A stretch of 64,000 nt of DNA from Bordetella genomosp. 10. Its GTDB lineage: Bacteria; Pseudomonadota; Gammaproteobacteria; Burkholderiales; Burkholderiaceae_B. Position 1 is the stretch's first letter, and each line of letters opens with the position of its first letter. The stretch is taken from the NCBI RefSeq assembly GCF_002261225.1, contig NZ_NEVM01000002.1, forward strand, positions 744,001 through 808,000, in the 5' to 3' direction. A model generated the notes under the pieces. It ran no database searches, had not been told where the DNA came from, and worked only from the letters and a program-made list of their open reading frames with translations. A program made the translations under genes and the position numbers. Positions 1 through 7,635 of this stretch are shown piece by piece.

Positions 1-584
1 GAGGAAATCGAAATGAACAACTCCGGATAGGCCGCGGCGATGGCGTCGCGCGCCATGCGCTCGTGCACCGGATTGGCGTAGGCGTGCAGGAAGACGATGG
101 CGATGGACGTGGCGCCCGCGGCGGCCAGGCGGCCGGCCTGCTCGACGGCTTGCGCGACGTCCAGCGGCTGCTGCACGACGCCGTCGGGGCCGATGCGCTC
201 GGCCGCCTCCAGGCGCAGATGGCGCGGCACCAGCGGACGGGGCAGCTCGATGTGCAGGTCGAACAGCTCGTACTTGTGCTCGCGCGCCATTTCCAGCGTG
301 TCGCGGAAGCCGGCGGTGGTGATCAGGCCGGTGACCGCGCCCTTGCGTTCGATCAGCGCGTTGGTGAAGAGCGTCGTCGCGTGGATGACGCGATCCACGT
401 TCGCATAGGGCAGCACCTCGCGCTCGAACAGGGTACGCACCCCGCGGATGACGCCTTCGTGCGGGGCCTTGGGCGTGGTCAATTCCTTGTGCGACGTCGA
501 CGTGCCGCCTTGGGTGTCGTAGACGACGATATCGGTGAACGTGCCGCCGATGTCGATACCCAGCGCATATTTTCCAGCTTGCAT
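1..584 (-). CDS. hyuA: Hydantoinase/oxoprolinase family protein, HyuA subunit (N-terminal part; runs off the window)
   Basis: The first 194 residues are present; the gene continues beyond position 1. The N-terminus carries GIDIGGTFTD, the phosphate-binding loop of the actin-like ATPase fold that defines the HyuA half of ATP-dependent hydantoinases, 5-oxoprolinases and acetone carboxylases. A second family block, HATTLFTNALIERKGA, follows. The ATG at 584 has a GAGGAAA ribosome-binding site and starts 14 bases after the hyuB stop, so the two subunits are co-transcribed and should form one cytosolic complex that opens a cyclic amide ring using ATP. The substrate cannot be told from sequence. Confidence 0.9.
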   Translation of the reverse strand, partial: MQAGKYALGIDIGGTFTDIVVYDTQGGTSTSHKELTTPKAPHEGVIRGVRTLFEREVLPYANVDRVIHATTLFTNALIERKGAVTGLITTAGFRDTLEMAREHKYELFDLHIELPRPLVPRHLRLEAAERIGPDGVVQQPLDVAQAVEQAGRLAAAGATSIAIVFLHAYANPVHERMARDAIAAAYPELFISIS

Positions 585-598
585 GGTTTTTTCCTCGA

Positions 599-2221
599 TT
601 ACTGGTGGGCGGCGGCGCCGATGTAGCCGTCCTGCTCATCGCGCAGCGTCGCGGCGGGATCCCGGCGCGCGGCCGGGCCGAAGCCACCGCCGCCGGGCGT
701 CAGCAGCTCCACGACCTCGCCGGGATTCAGGACGTGCTGGACCTTGGGGTTGACGACGGCCCCGTTCAGGATGACGGCGCCGGGCGCGCCGGACTCGCCG
801 CCCGCCAGGCCCTGCGCGGCGGCCTCGTCGCGGGTGCGTTCGGCCATGAAGCTGACGACGATGGGCGTCTTGTTGCGGTTCTCGAAGGCGATCGCCTGGC
901 CCGTGCCGCCGCGGTGCATGCCGGCGCCGCCCGTGCCGCTGCGCAGCCGGCGGTGCCGCACGTGCAGCGGCGACATCTTCTCGATCATCTCCACCGGCGT
1001 GGAGGAGATGTTGCTGGGCCAGGAAAGCACGTTGGCGCCGTCCTGCCGGTGCGAGCCGCCATAGCCGCCGTTCATGAAGAACAGGTTGGTGAAGGGGAGG
1101 CCGGACTCGCGGACGCCGGACAGGTTGACGCACCACAGCGGCGAGCCGACCGCCGCGATGGCGCGCTCGGGCATGGCGTCGGCCAGCGCGCCGATGACCA
1201 TCATGGGCACGAAGTGGCCGATCAGGGCGCGCGCGCCGCCGGCGGCGGGCGGCCTGGAATGGAGGATGCAGCCTTCGGGCGCCTTGACGTGGATGGGCGC
1301 CATCACGCCTTCGTTGTTGGGCACGTTCGGCAGCAGCACCGCGCGCAGGCCGTAGCAGGTGTAGGCGATGGTGTAGGCCAGGCAGACGTTGATGGAGCGC
1401 GGCACCTGCGCATCGGTGCCGGCGTAGTCGACCGTGATTTCCCCGTCCTTTATCGTCAGCGTGAGTTCCAGCTTGATCGGATGGTCCAGCCCGTCGCTGA
1501 TGGCGCTGCGGCGGTACACGCCCTCGGGCAGGCCGCGAATGGCGTCGCGCATGGCTTTTTCGGAGCGGGCGTGGATTTCGCCGGCCAGCGTGTCGATCTC
1601 GCTCAGTCCGCGTTCGGCCATCAACGCCAGCATGCGCGATTCGATCATGCGCAGCGCCGTGAATTGCGCGAAGAGATCGCCCATGACCTGGTCGGGCTCG
1701 CGCACGTTCTTGCGGATGATGCGTTCGAAGGTCTCGTCGATCTCGCCCTTGCGCATCACCTTCATGATGGGAATCTGCAGGCCTTCCTCATAGACCTCGC
1801 GCGCGTCGGCGGAACGGATGCGGCCGCCGATGTCGGGCGCGTGCGCCACCGAGCCGGCCCATGCGACCACCTTGCTGTCGAGGAATATGGGCTTGGCCAC
1901 GGAGATGTCCGGGAGGTGTCCCGTGCCTTGCCAGATGTCGTTGGTGATCAACACGTCGCCCGGTTCAAGCCGGTCCAGCGGGAACGCCTCCAGGAAGTGC
2001 CGGATGGTCCGCGGCATGGTGTTCATGAAGGAGGGGATGCTGTTGGTCGCCTGCGCGACGGAGCGGCCGTCGGCGGTGGTCAGCACGCATGCGAAATCGT
2101 TGGATTCGCGCACGATGGTGGAGAAGGACGTGCGCACCATGGCGGCGGCGGCTTCGTCGACGATGGAGATCATGCGGGTCCAGAGCAGCTCCAGCGTGAT
2201 CGCGTCTAAGGTTTTACTCAT
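599..2221 (-). CDS. hyuB: Hydantoinase B/oxoprolinase family protein
   Basis: This 540-residue protein is the HyuB partner of the gene downstream and is full length for the family. Family blocks include ITLELLWTRMISIVDEAAAAM at the N-terminus, ITNDIWQGTGHLPDI near residue 100 and the glycine-rich end NPGEVVELLTPGGGGFGP. The ATG at 2221 begins MSKTLDAITLELL; the frame stays open to 2275, but those extra residues (MSSITPRPCKRG) do not look like family sequence. A GTG lies immediately before the ATG and could also be used. HyuA and HyuB together hydrolyse hydantoins or 5-oxoproline-like lactams. A LysR gene is divergent and a Bug binding protein lies beyond it, suggesting a catabolic locus for an imported organic acid or cyclic amide. 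Confidence 0.9.
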   Translation of the reverse strand: MSKTLDAITLELLWTRMISIVDEAAAAMVRTSFSTIVRESNDFACVLTTADGRSVAQATNSIPSFMNTMPRTIRHFLEAFPLDRLEPGDVLITNDIWQGTGHLPDISVAKPIFLDSKVVAWAGSVAHAPDIGGRIRSADAREVYEEGLQIPIMKVMRKGEIDETFERIIRKNVREPDQVMGDLFAQFTALRMIESRMLALMAERGLSEIDTLAGEIHARSEKAMRDAIRGLPEGVYRRSAISDGLDHPIKLELTLTIKDGEITVDYAGTDAQVPRSINVCLAYTIAYTCYGLRAVLLPNVPNNEGVMAPIHVKAPEGCILHSRPPAAGGARALIGHFVPMMVIGALADAMPERAIAAVGSPLWCVNLSGVRESGLPFTNLFFMNGGYGGSHRQDGANVLSWPSNISSTPVEMIEKMSPLHVRHRRLRSGTGGAGMHRGGTGQAIAFENRNKTPIVVSFMAERTRDEAAAQGLAGGESGAPGAVILNGAVVNPKVQHVLNPGEVVELLTPGGGGFGPAARRDPAATLRDEQDGYIGAAAHQ

Positions 2222-2275
2222 CACGGTTCCCTTGTGTGCGCCGCGCTTGCATGGCCGCGGCGTAATCGATGACAC

Positions 2276-2309
2276 AGGACGATTCTGGCGGTTTAGACTA
2301 TGTCGTCCT
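2276..2309. promoter_or_regulatory. Candidate LysR operator between hyuB and the LysR gene
   Basis: The 177-base divergent gap holds a perfect 7-base inverted repeat, AGGACGA at 2276-2282 and TCGTCCT at 2303-2309, in an AT-rich patch. A possible -10 hexamer TAATAT for the LysR gene overlaps the right arm (2309-2314). Position and symmetry suit autoregulation and control of hyuBA by the LysR protein; the assignment is inference. Confidence 0.4.
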
Positions 2310-2398
2310 AATATTTATTTCGCTACAGGGCATACCAAACGGACATACACAGCCGCCGCGCCAGGCCCCGTGGACGCGGCGGCGCAAGGGGAAATTCC

Positions 2399-3340
2399 AT
2401 GAAGACGACGGCGACGGCCGACCCGCGCGGCGCGCAGACGCTGAAGATCCACGAGGTCGAGGCCTTTCGCGCGGTGATGATCCGCGGCACGGCGACCGAC
2501 GCGGCGGTGCTGCTGCATACTTCGCAGCCGGTGATCAGCAAGCTTATCTCGCGCTTCCAGCGCCACATCGGCATCAAGCTGTTCGAGCTGCACAAGAGCC
2601 GGCTGGTGCCCACGCCCGAGGCCCGCATCCTGTTCAACACCATCGAGCGCACCTACGTGGGCATGGAGCACATCGCGCAGACCATCGCGGAACTGCGCGG
2701 CGGGCATAGCGGCAAGTTGATCGTGGGCAGCCAGCCTTCCTTCGGCATGGGGCCGCTCGCCAGCATCGCGACGGCCTTCCTGAAGGAAAGGCCGGGCATC
2801 CAGATCCAGATCGAGACGGTGACCTCGGGCCTGATCCGGCATAGCGTCATTTCGGGCAAGGCCGACCTGGGGATCGCCGAACGGTCCATCGACGTGGCGG
2901 GCGTGAACGCGGCGCCGCTGGTGCAGGTCAATACGGTCTGCGTCATGCACAAGGCGCATGCGCTGGCGGGCAAGCGCGTCATCCGGGCCAGGGACCTGCA
3001 AGGCGTGCCGATGATCGTGCCTTCGCGCGACAGCGCTTCCCATGCCTCGGTCGCGGCCATGTTCGCGCGCGAGCAGGTGGAGCCGGAGGTGGTGGTCGAG
3101 ACCGGCTACGGCATGAATATGTGCGTGCTTGCGCTGCAAGGGGCGGGCGTGGCGCTGGTCAGCCCCTTCGCGGCGCTGCCCTTGCGGCGCGCGGGGCTGG
3201 CGGTCAAGCGCTTCGAGCCCAGCCTGCCGATCGAGCTGATGCTGATGACCGCCATCGACACGCCGCCCTCGCGCATCGCCGCGATGTTCATCGAGCGCCT
3301 GCACGAGGCGATGGCGCCCTTGCGCGAGACGTGGGGATAG
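2399..3340 (+). CDS. LysR-family transcriptional regulator, divergent from hyuBA
   Basis: This 313-residue protein has a winged helix-turn-helix at residues about 18-77 (EAFRAVMIRGTATDAAVLLH, then QPVISKLISRFQRHIGIKLF) followed by a periplasmic-binding-protein-like effector domain of the usual length. The ATG at 2399 follows an AAGGGGAA ribosome-binding site. It is transcribed away from hyuBA across a 177-base gap with an inverted repeat and points toward the Bug gene, whose stop lies 22 bases beyond its own. It most likely regulates hyuBA and perhaps the Bug gene in response to the catabolic substrate; the ligand is unknown. Confidence 0.9.
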   Translation: MKTTATADPRGAQTLKIHEVEAFRAVMIRGTATDAAVLLHTSQPVISKLISRFQRHIGIKLFELHKSRLVPTPEARILFNTIERTYVGMEHIAQTIAELRGGHSGKLIVGSQPSFGMGPLASIATAFLKERPGIQIQIETVTSGLIRHSVISGKADLGIAERSIDVAGVNAAPLVQVNTVCVMHKAHALAGKRVIRARDLQGVPMIVPSRDSASHASVAAMFAREQVEPEVVVETGYGMNMCVLALQGAGVALVSPFAALPLRRAGLAVKRFEPSLPIELMLMTAIDTPPSRIAAMFIERLHEAMAPLRETWG

Positions 3341-3362
3341 AGGGGGATAGGCGACGGCGGCG

Positions 3363-4346
3363 TCAGCGCGCGGTGAGGTGCGCCGCCTGGATCATCTGGC
3401 TGAACGTCCGGGTCTCGCCGGCAATGAAGGTGGCGGTCGCCTTCACGTCGCGGTCGCCCGGCACCGGCGTGACGCCCAGGTCGGCCAGCTTGGCCTGCAT
3501 GTCCTTGGACAGCATGATCTCGCGGATGTCGCGGTTCAGCTTGGCGACGATGGCCTCCGGGGTATGGGCCGGCGCGGCGATGGTGAACCAGGCGGTGAAG
3601 GCGTAGCCGGGCAGGCCGTCCTCGGCGATGGTGGGGACATCGGGCAGGCTGGGCGCGCGGGTCGGGCTGGTCACCGCCAGGGCGCGAAGCTGCCCGGACT
3701 TGATCAGCGGCAGCGCGGTGGGCAGGTTCTCGAACATCAGTTGCAGGCGGCCGCCGACCAGGTCGGTGAGGGCCGGGCCGCTGCCCTTGTAGGGGATGTG
3801 CGAGATGGCGGCGTGGGATTGGTACTTGAAGAGTTCTCCCGCCATGTGCGTGGAGGAACCGAAACCGGCGGAGCCGAAGAACAGCGTGTTCGGATGCGCC
3901 TTGCCCTCGGCGATGACGGCGCGGGTATCGGTCAGTTCGCTGTTCGCGGGCACCACCAGGACGTTGGGCAGTTCGGCCAGCAGCACCACCGGTTGCAGGT
4001 CCCGGGAGGGGTCGTATTTCAGGTTCGGATAGATCTTGTAGGTGGAGTGGATGCCGATGGTGCCGAAGAGCAGGCTGTAGCCGTCGGGTTCCGAGCGGGC
4101 GACGTTCTCCGCGCCGATATTGCCGCCCACGCCAGGACGGTTTTCCACGATGACGCTCTGGCCGTATTTCTCGGACAGCTTCTGGGCGATGAGCCGGCCC
4201 AGCACGTCCGCGCTGCCGCCGGGCGCCAGCGGCACGACCAGCCGGATGGGCCGCGAGGGATAGGTGTCGGCGCGCGCCGCCGGCGCGGCGCAGGCGAGCA
4301 TTGCCGCGAACGCGGCCGCGGCCACGGCCGCAAGAAGTTTTTTCAT
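3363..4346 (-). CDS. Bug-family (TctC-type) tripartite tricarboxylate transporter substrate-binding protein
   Basis: The 327-residue protein has a signal peptide (MKKLLAAVAAAAFAAMLACA, cleavage probably after ...ARA) and the Bug-family block YPSRPIRLVVPLAPGGSADV, followed by VENRPGVGGNIGAENVA, which contribute to the ligand cleft. It should act in the periplasm, capturing a small carboxylate or amide. No TctA/TctB membrane genes are nearby; orphan Bug proteins are abundant in Bordetella and relatives and may share a transporter or act as sensors. It is convergent with the LysR gene, and with hyuAB it makes a plausible uptake and catabolism locus. The ligand cannot be predicted. Confidence 0.92.
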   Translation of the reverse strand: MKKLLAAVAAAAFAAMLACAAPAARADTYPSRPIRLVVPLAPGGSADVLGRLIAQKLSEKYGQSVIVENRPGVGGNIGAENVARSEPDGYSLLFGTIGIHSTYKIYPNLKYDPSRDLQPVVLLAELPNVLVVPANSELTDTRAVIAEGKAHPNTLFFGSAGFGSSTHMAGELFKYQSHAAISHIPYKGSGPALTDLVGGRLQLMFENLPTALPLIKSGQLRALAVTSPTRAPSLPDVPTIAEDGLPGYAFTAWFTIAAPAHTPEAIVAKLNRDIREIMLSKDMQAKLADLGVTPVPGDRDVKATATFIAGETRTFSQMIQAAHLTAR

Positions 4347-4701
4347 GATTCCGCCTTGTATGGAGTCGTTGTCGAAGAGACGTCTTCCGCCCGGATTGGG
4401 CAGGCTCCTCCCGCGGCGGCATGGGGCCGGGCGCGCGCACGGCGCGCGCTCCGAGGCTGGCAGCTTCCGGTCCCTTTGAGAGCGAGAGCTGCTTCGCCGC
4501 CGCGCTGTTTCTTATGGGCGAATTATGGGCAGGGGCGGGGCATGCGCATAATGCTTTTATGCCCGCACCCTATGCAAAACGATCATGCGTGTTTACCCGT
4601 GGCGCGGGAGGCGCATGAGGCGCATGAGGCACGGCACGTGAGGAAGGTGAGGCACGCCACCCGGTGGCCGGGTGGCGTTGGCGCGCAGCGGCGATGCCGC
4701 C
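4347..4701. other. Non-coding gap between the Bug gene start and the treY end
   Basis: This 355-base gap must hold the promoter for the Bug gene and the end of the glycogen/trehalose transcript. I see no convincing gene. It contains two tandem copies and part of a third copy of the 9-mer GAGGCGCAT (from 4608) and a hairpin at 4654-4678, listed separately. No recognised RNA or mobile element is visible. Confidence 0.5.
4654..4678 (-). terminator. Hairpin downstream of treY, possible terminator of the glycogen/trehalose operon
   Basis: A perfect 11-base stem (ACGCCACCCGG and CCGGGTGGCGT) with a 3-base loop lies 24 bases past the treY stop. Neither side has a T-run, so it is not a textbook intrinsic terminator; it could stabilise the 3' end or work with Rho. 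Confidence 0.4.
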
Positions 4702-7560
4702 TCAATCGGCCGGCAGCAGCGCCACCGGGAAATCCGCCAGGGCCTCGGCCAGCGGCAGGATGCTGTCGGCGCCGACGCGCCGTTCGCGGCCGCTCAGGGC
4801 GTCGCGCAGGACGGCGCCCGCATAGCGGTGAGGCAGCACCACCGCGGTGGTTTCCCAGAATGCGGCGTCGATGCGCGGCAGGCACAGTCCCGCATCCGCG
4901 TTGGCGGCGTCGCCGTCGTCGGCGCGCAGGTGCCTGCCGACCAGCCGCGGCGCCAGCACGAAGACGTGCTGGTCGCCCAGGCTGCGCACGAAGGCGACGA
5001 TGTGGTCGCCGCGCGGTCCCAGCACCGGCAGGGGCACGTAGCTGCCCTGCGCATAGAGTCCGGGACGCGCCCGGCGCGCCTCCAGGGCGCCATGCACGAT
5101 GGCCTGCTTGATGCGGCCGTCGCGCCAGCCCGCCAGCAGGCCATCGACGTCGCCGGCGTCGTGGGCGTCCAGCGCCGCGGCGCGCGCCGCGTAATCCACG
5201 GGACGGCGATTGTCCGGATCCACCAGGCTGAAGTCCCAGAATTCGGTGCCCTGGTAGAGATCGGGCACGCCCGGCACGGTCAGGCGCAACAGGGTCTGGG
5301 ACAGGCTGTTGACGGCGCCGGCGGCGGCGATGCGATGCGCGAAGGCCGCGACGTCGTCGGCTTCCCCGGGTTGCATCAGGGCTTCCAGCGTCGACGCGCA
5401 GGCCTGCTCGTAGGATTCGTCCGGCGCCACCCAACTGGTGCGGACCTTGGCCTCGCGCAAGGCCTTCAGTTGCCATGCGCCGACCCGTTCGGCATAGGCC
5501 CGCAGGCCGTCGGCGTCGTCGGCGCGCAGGTCCAGCGGCCACGCGCCCACCAGGGTCTGCAGCAGCATGTAGAGGTCGGCCGGATGCGGGGCCAACTGGC
5601 CGTTGCCGTTGTAGGCGGCGGGCGCGTGCGCGTGCATCCAGTCGTGGGCGAAGCGGCTCCAGGCCGTGGGGACTTCGCTCAGCGCCATGATGCGCGCGCG
5701 CGTGTCCTCGCCGCGCTTGTGGTCGTGCGTGGCGGTGGTCACCATGGCGCGCGGCAGGCGGCGCGCGCGTGCCGCGCAGCGGCGGTGGAAAGCCTCGACG
5801 GGCAGGTGGAAGACGGCCGGATCGGCGCCGACCTCGTTGCGGGAGAGCAGGCGGCCGTAGCGGTAGAAAGCGGTGTCTTCCAGGGACTTGGCGGTCAGCG
5901 GCGGGGTCAGTTGCTGGAAGCGGCGCGTGGCCAGCTCGCGCGCTTCCCTTTGCTCGGGCGGCAGGCCGCGCGAGGGCTGGCCGCCCAGCCAGTCGCCCAT
6001 GGCTTCGAGCAGCGGACCGTCGTCGCCGTCGCGGTCGGCGCGGATGCGCGCATGGGCCGTGGCGGCGGCCGCGTCGAAACGGAGCTGGTCCAGCGCATGG
6101 CGGCCCTGCGCATCCGCATAGGTGCGGTAGACCGGAAAGGCGCGCAACAACTGCCACAGCACGCGCAGGATGGCGGCCTGGCCCCAGTCGCGCGTCATGG
6201 GATCCAGGGCGGCGACGCGGTGCAGGGCGCGCGCGGTGGCGTAGCGCTCGGCCGGAAAGTGCCGCAGCAGCATCAGTTCGCGCGCCTCGTCGGCGACCTC
6301 GGCGAAGGACCGGGTGTCGATCGCCAGGGTCTGCCACAGTTCGGTGATGGGCCCCACGCCGGCGGCGTCGTGCAGCACCGCGCCGACCTGGTCCATGAAG
6401 TCGTAGCCGGTCGTGCCGTCCACCATCCAGCGTTCGTCCAGGACTTCGTCGTTGCCGAGGATTTTCTCGACGATCAGGTAGGGCGCCTGGCCGGCCCGCG
6501 CGCCGGGCCGCCGCGCCGACCGGTCGGCGAGTTCGGCGTGCAGGCGCGCGCAATAGGCGATGGGGTCGGCCAGGCCGTCGACGTGGTCGACCCGCAGGCC
6601 GTCGACGAGGCCCTCTTCGTAGAGGCGCAGCGCCATGGCGTGCACGGCGTCGAAGACCGCGGGCTGCTCCACGCGCACGCCGATCAGGTCGGTGATCTCG
6701 AAGAAGCGCCGCCAGTTGATTTCATCGGCGGCGCTGCGCCACCAGGCCAGGCGGTAGGCCTGGCGTTCCAGTAATTCGTGCAGGCGCGCGCGTCCCGCCG
6801 GCGTGGCGGGGTCGTGCGCGTGCGCGGGATCGGGCAGGCTGGCGTCGAGGCTGCCGTCGGCCAGCGGATAAGGGGCCCCGGCCGCGTCGATATACCAGCC
6901 GGCGTCGCCCAGGCGCAGCCGGATGTCGCCGTCGGCGAGGGCCGCGCCATAGGGCTTGCCGAGAAAGGGCGCCAGGACCTTGCCGTGCAGGCCGGTGTCG
7001 GCCGGTTCCCAGTCGATGTCGAACCAGGTGGCGTGCGGGCTGGCGCGGCCGTCGCGCAGCACGCTCCACCACCAGGGATTGTCGGCGCTGGTGGCCATAT
7101 GGTTGGGCACGATGTCGAGGATGAGCCCCATGCCGTGCGCATGCAGCGCCTGGACCAGGCGGCGCAGCGCGGCTTCGCCGCCGAGTTCCGGGTTGACCTG
7201 GCCGTGGTCGACCACGTCGTAGCCGTGCGTGGAGCCGCGCCGCGCGCGCGTCAACGGCGAGGCATAGACGTGGCTCACGCCCAGCCGCGCGAAATACGGC
7301 ACCTGCGCGACGGCGTCGTCCAGCGTGTAGCCCGCGTGAAATTGCAGGCGCACCGTGGCGCGCGGCGTGCCGGTGGATAAGGCGTCGGCGGGCACGGAAG
7401 CGCCGGGCGCAGCGCGCGCGGCCGCGTTCGCCGGCCCCTGCGCGCGCGCGCCGTGCGGATGAAAACGGGAGCGTTTTGATGTCAATGAACGACCCTCCTG
7501 TCGCTGCGCGACCGCCTCCCCGAGGGAGGATTCGCGCTTGGGGCGGCCCGGCGCGTGCAT
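4702..7560 (-). CDS. treY: Malto-oligosyltrehalose synthase (TreY)
   Basis: TreY converts the reducing-end alpha-1,4 bond of a maltodextrin to alpha,alpha-1,1, giving maltooligosyl-trehalose for TreZ. It is a GH13 enzyme: VRLQFHAGYTLDDAV opens the domain, IVPNHMA is conserved region I, and GLRVDHVDGLADP (Asp at about 325) and LIVEKILGNDE (Glu at about 365) hold the nucleophile and acid/base. The start is uncertain. ATG 7560 has a perfect AGGAGG eight bases upstream, ATG 7635 overlaps the malQ stop as ATGA, and TTG 7485 also has AGGAGG eight bases upstream. The region between is two copies of an intergenic repeat, so residues before TVRLQFHAG are probably not part of the ancestral protein. It is the last gene of the cluster. 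Confidence 0.9.
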   Translation of the reverse strand: MHAPGRPKRESSLGEAVAQRQEGRSLTSKRSRFHPHGARAQGPANAAARAAPGASVPADALSTGTPRATVRLQFHAGYTLDDAVAQVPYFARLGVSHVYASPLTRARRGSTHGYDVVDHGQVNPELGGEAALRRLVQALHAHGMGLILDIVPNHMATSADNPWWWSVLRDGRASPHATWFDIDWEPADTGLHGKVLAPFLGKPYGAALADGDIRLRLGDAGWYIDAAGAPYPLADGSLDASLPDPAHAHDPATPAGRARLHELLERQAYRLAWWRSAADEINWRRFFEITDLIGVRVEQPAVFDAVHAMALRLYEEGLVDGLRVDHVDGLADPIAYCARLHAELADRSARRPGARAGQAPYLIVEKILGNDEVLDERWMVDGTTGYDFMDQVGAVLHDAAGVGPITELWQTLAIDTRSFAEVADEARELMLLRHFPAERYATARALHRVAALDPMTRDWGQAAILRVLWQLLRAFPVYRTYADAQGRHALDQLRFDAAAATAHARIRADRDGDDGPLLEAMGDWLGGQPSRGLPPEQREARELATRRFQQLTPPLTAKSLEDTAFYRYGRLLSRNEVGADPAVFHLPVEAFHRRCAARARRLPRAMVTTATHDHKRGEDTRARIMALSEVPTAWSRFAHDWMHAHAPAAYNGNGQLAPHPADLYMLLQTLVGAWPLDLRADDADGLRAYAERVGAWQLKALREAKVRTSWVAPDESYEQACASTLEALMQPGEADDVAAFAHRIAAAGAVNSLSQTLLRLTVPGVPDLYQGTEFWDFSLVDPDNRRPVDYAARAAALDAHDAGDVDGLLAGWRDGRIKQAIVHGALEARRARPGLYAQGSYVPLPVLGPRGDHIVAFVRSLGDQHVFVLAPRLVGRHLRADDGDAANADAGLCLPRIDAAFWETTAVVLPHRYAGAVLRDALSGRERRVGADSILPLAEALADFPVALLPAD

Positions 7561-7635
7561 GGTTGTACCCTCCTGTCGCTGCGCGACTGCCTCCCCAAGG
7601 GAGGACTCGCGCTTGGGGCGGCCCGGCGCGCTCAT
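7492..7635. repeat. Two tandem copies of a 69-base intergenic repeat at the malQ-treY junction
   Basis: Copy A is 7492-7560 and copy B 7567-7635, separated by 6 bases, with five mismatches in 69. Each has a palindromic core (CTCCCCGAGGGAG or CTCCCCAAGGGAG) and, read on the minus strand, an AGGAGG near its end. On the minus strand both are open in the treY frame and would encode APGRPKRESSLGEAVAQR twice. The block CGCCGGGCCGCCCCAAG (17 bases) recurs exactly at 39633-39649, so this is a dispersed family. Confidence 0.85.

Noticed and set aside
605..2209. Long open frame on the plus strand opposite hyuB
   Set aside because: It is rich in His, Arg, Gly and Asp and has no recognisable domain; in GC-rich DNA the strand opposite a real gene often stays open. 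hyuB on the minus strand has clear family motifs.
4347..4701. Small genes in the gap before treY
   Set aside because: Short open frames here have no conserved features, poor ribosome-binding sites and overlap repeats and a hairpin.
7492..7635. CRISPR array or insertion-sequence end at the tandem repeats
   Set aside because: Only two 69-base copies with a 6-base spacer, no terminal inverted repeats and no transposase or cas gene nearby; they fit a dispersed intergenic repeat.
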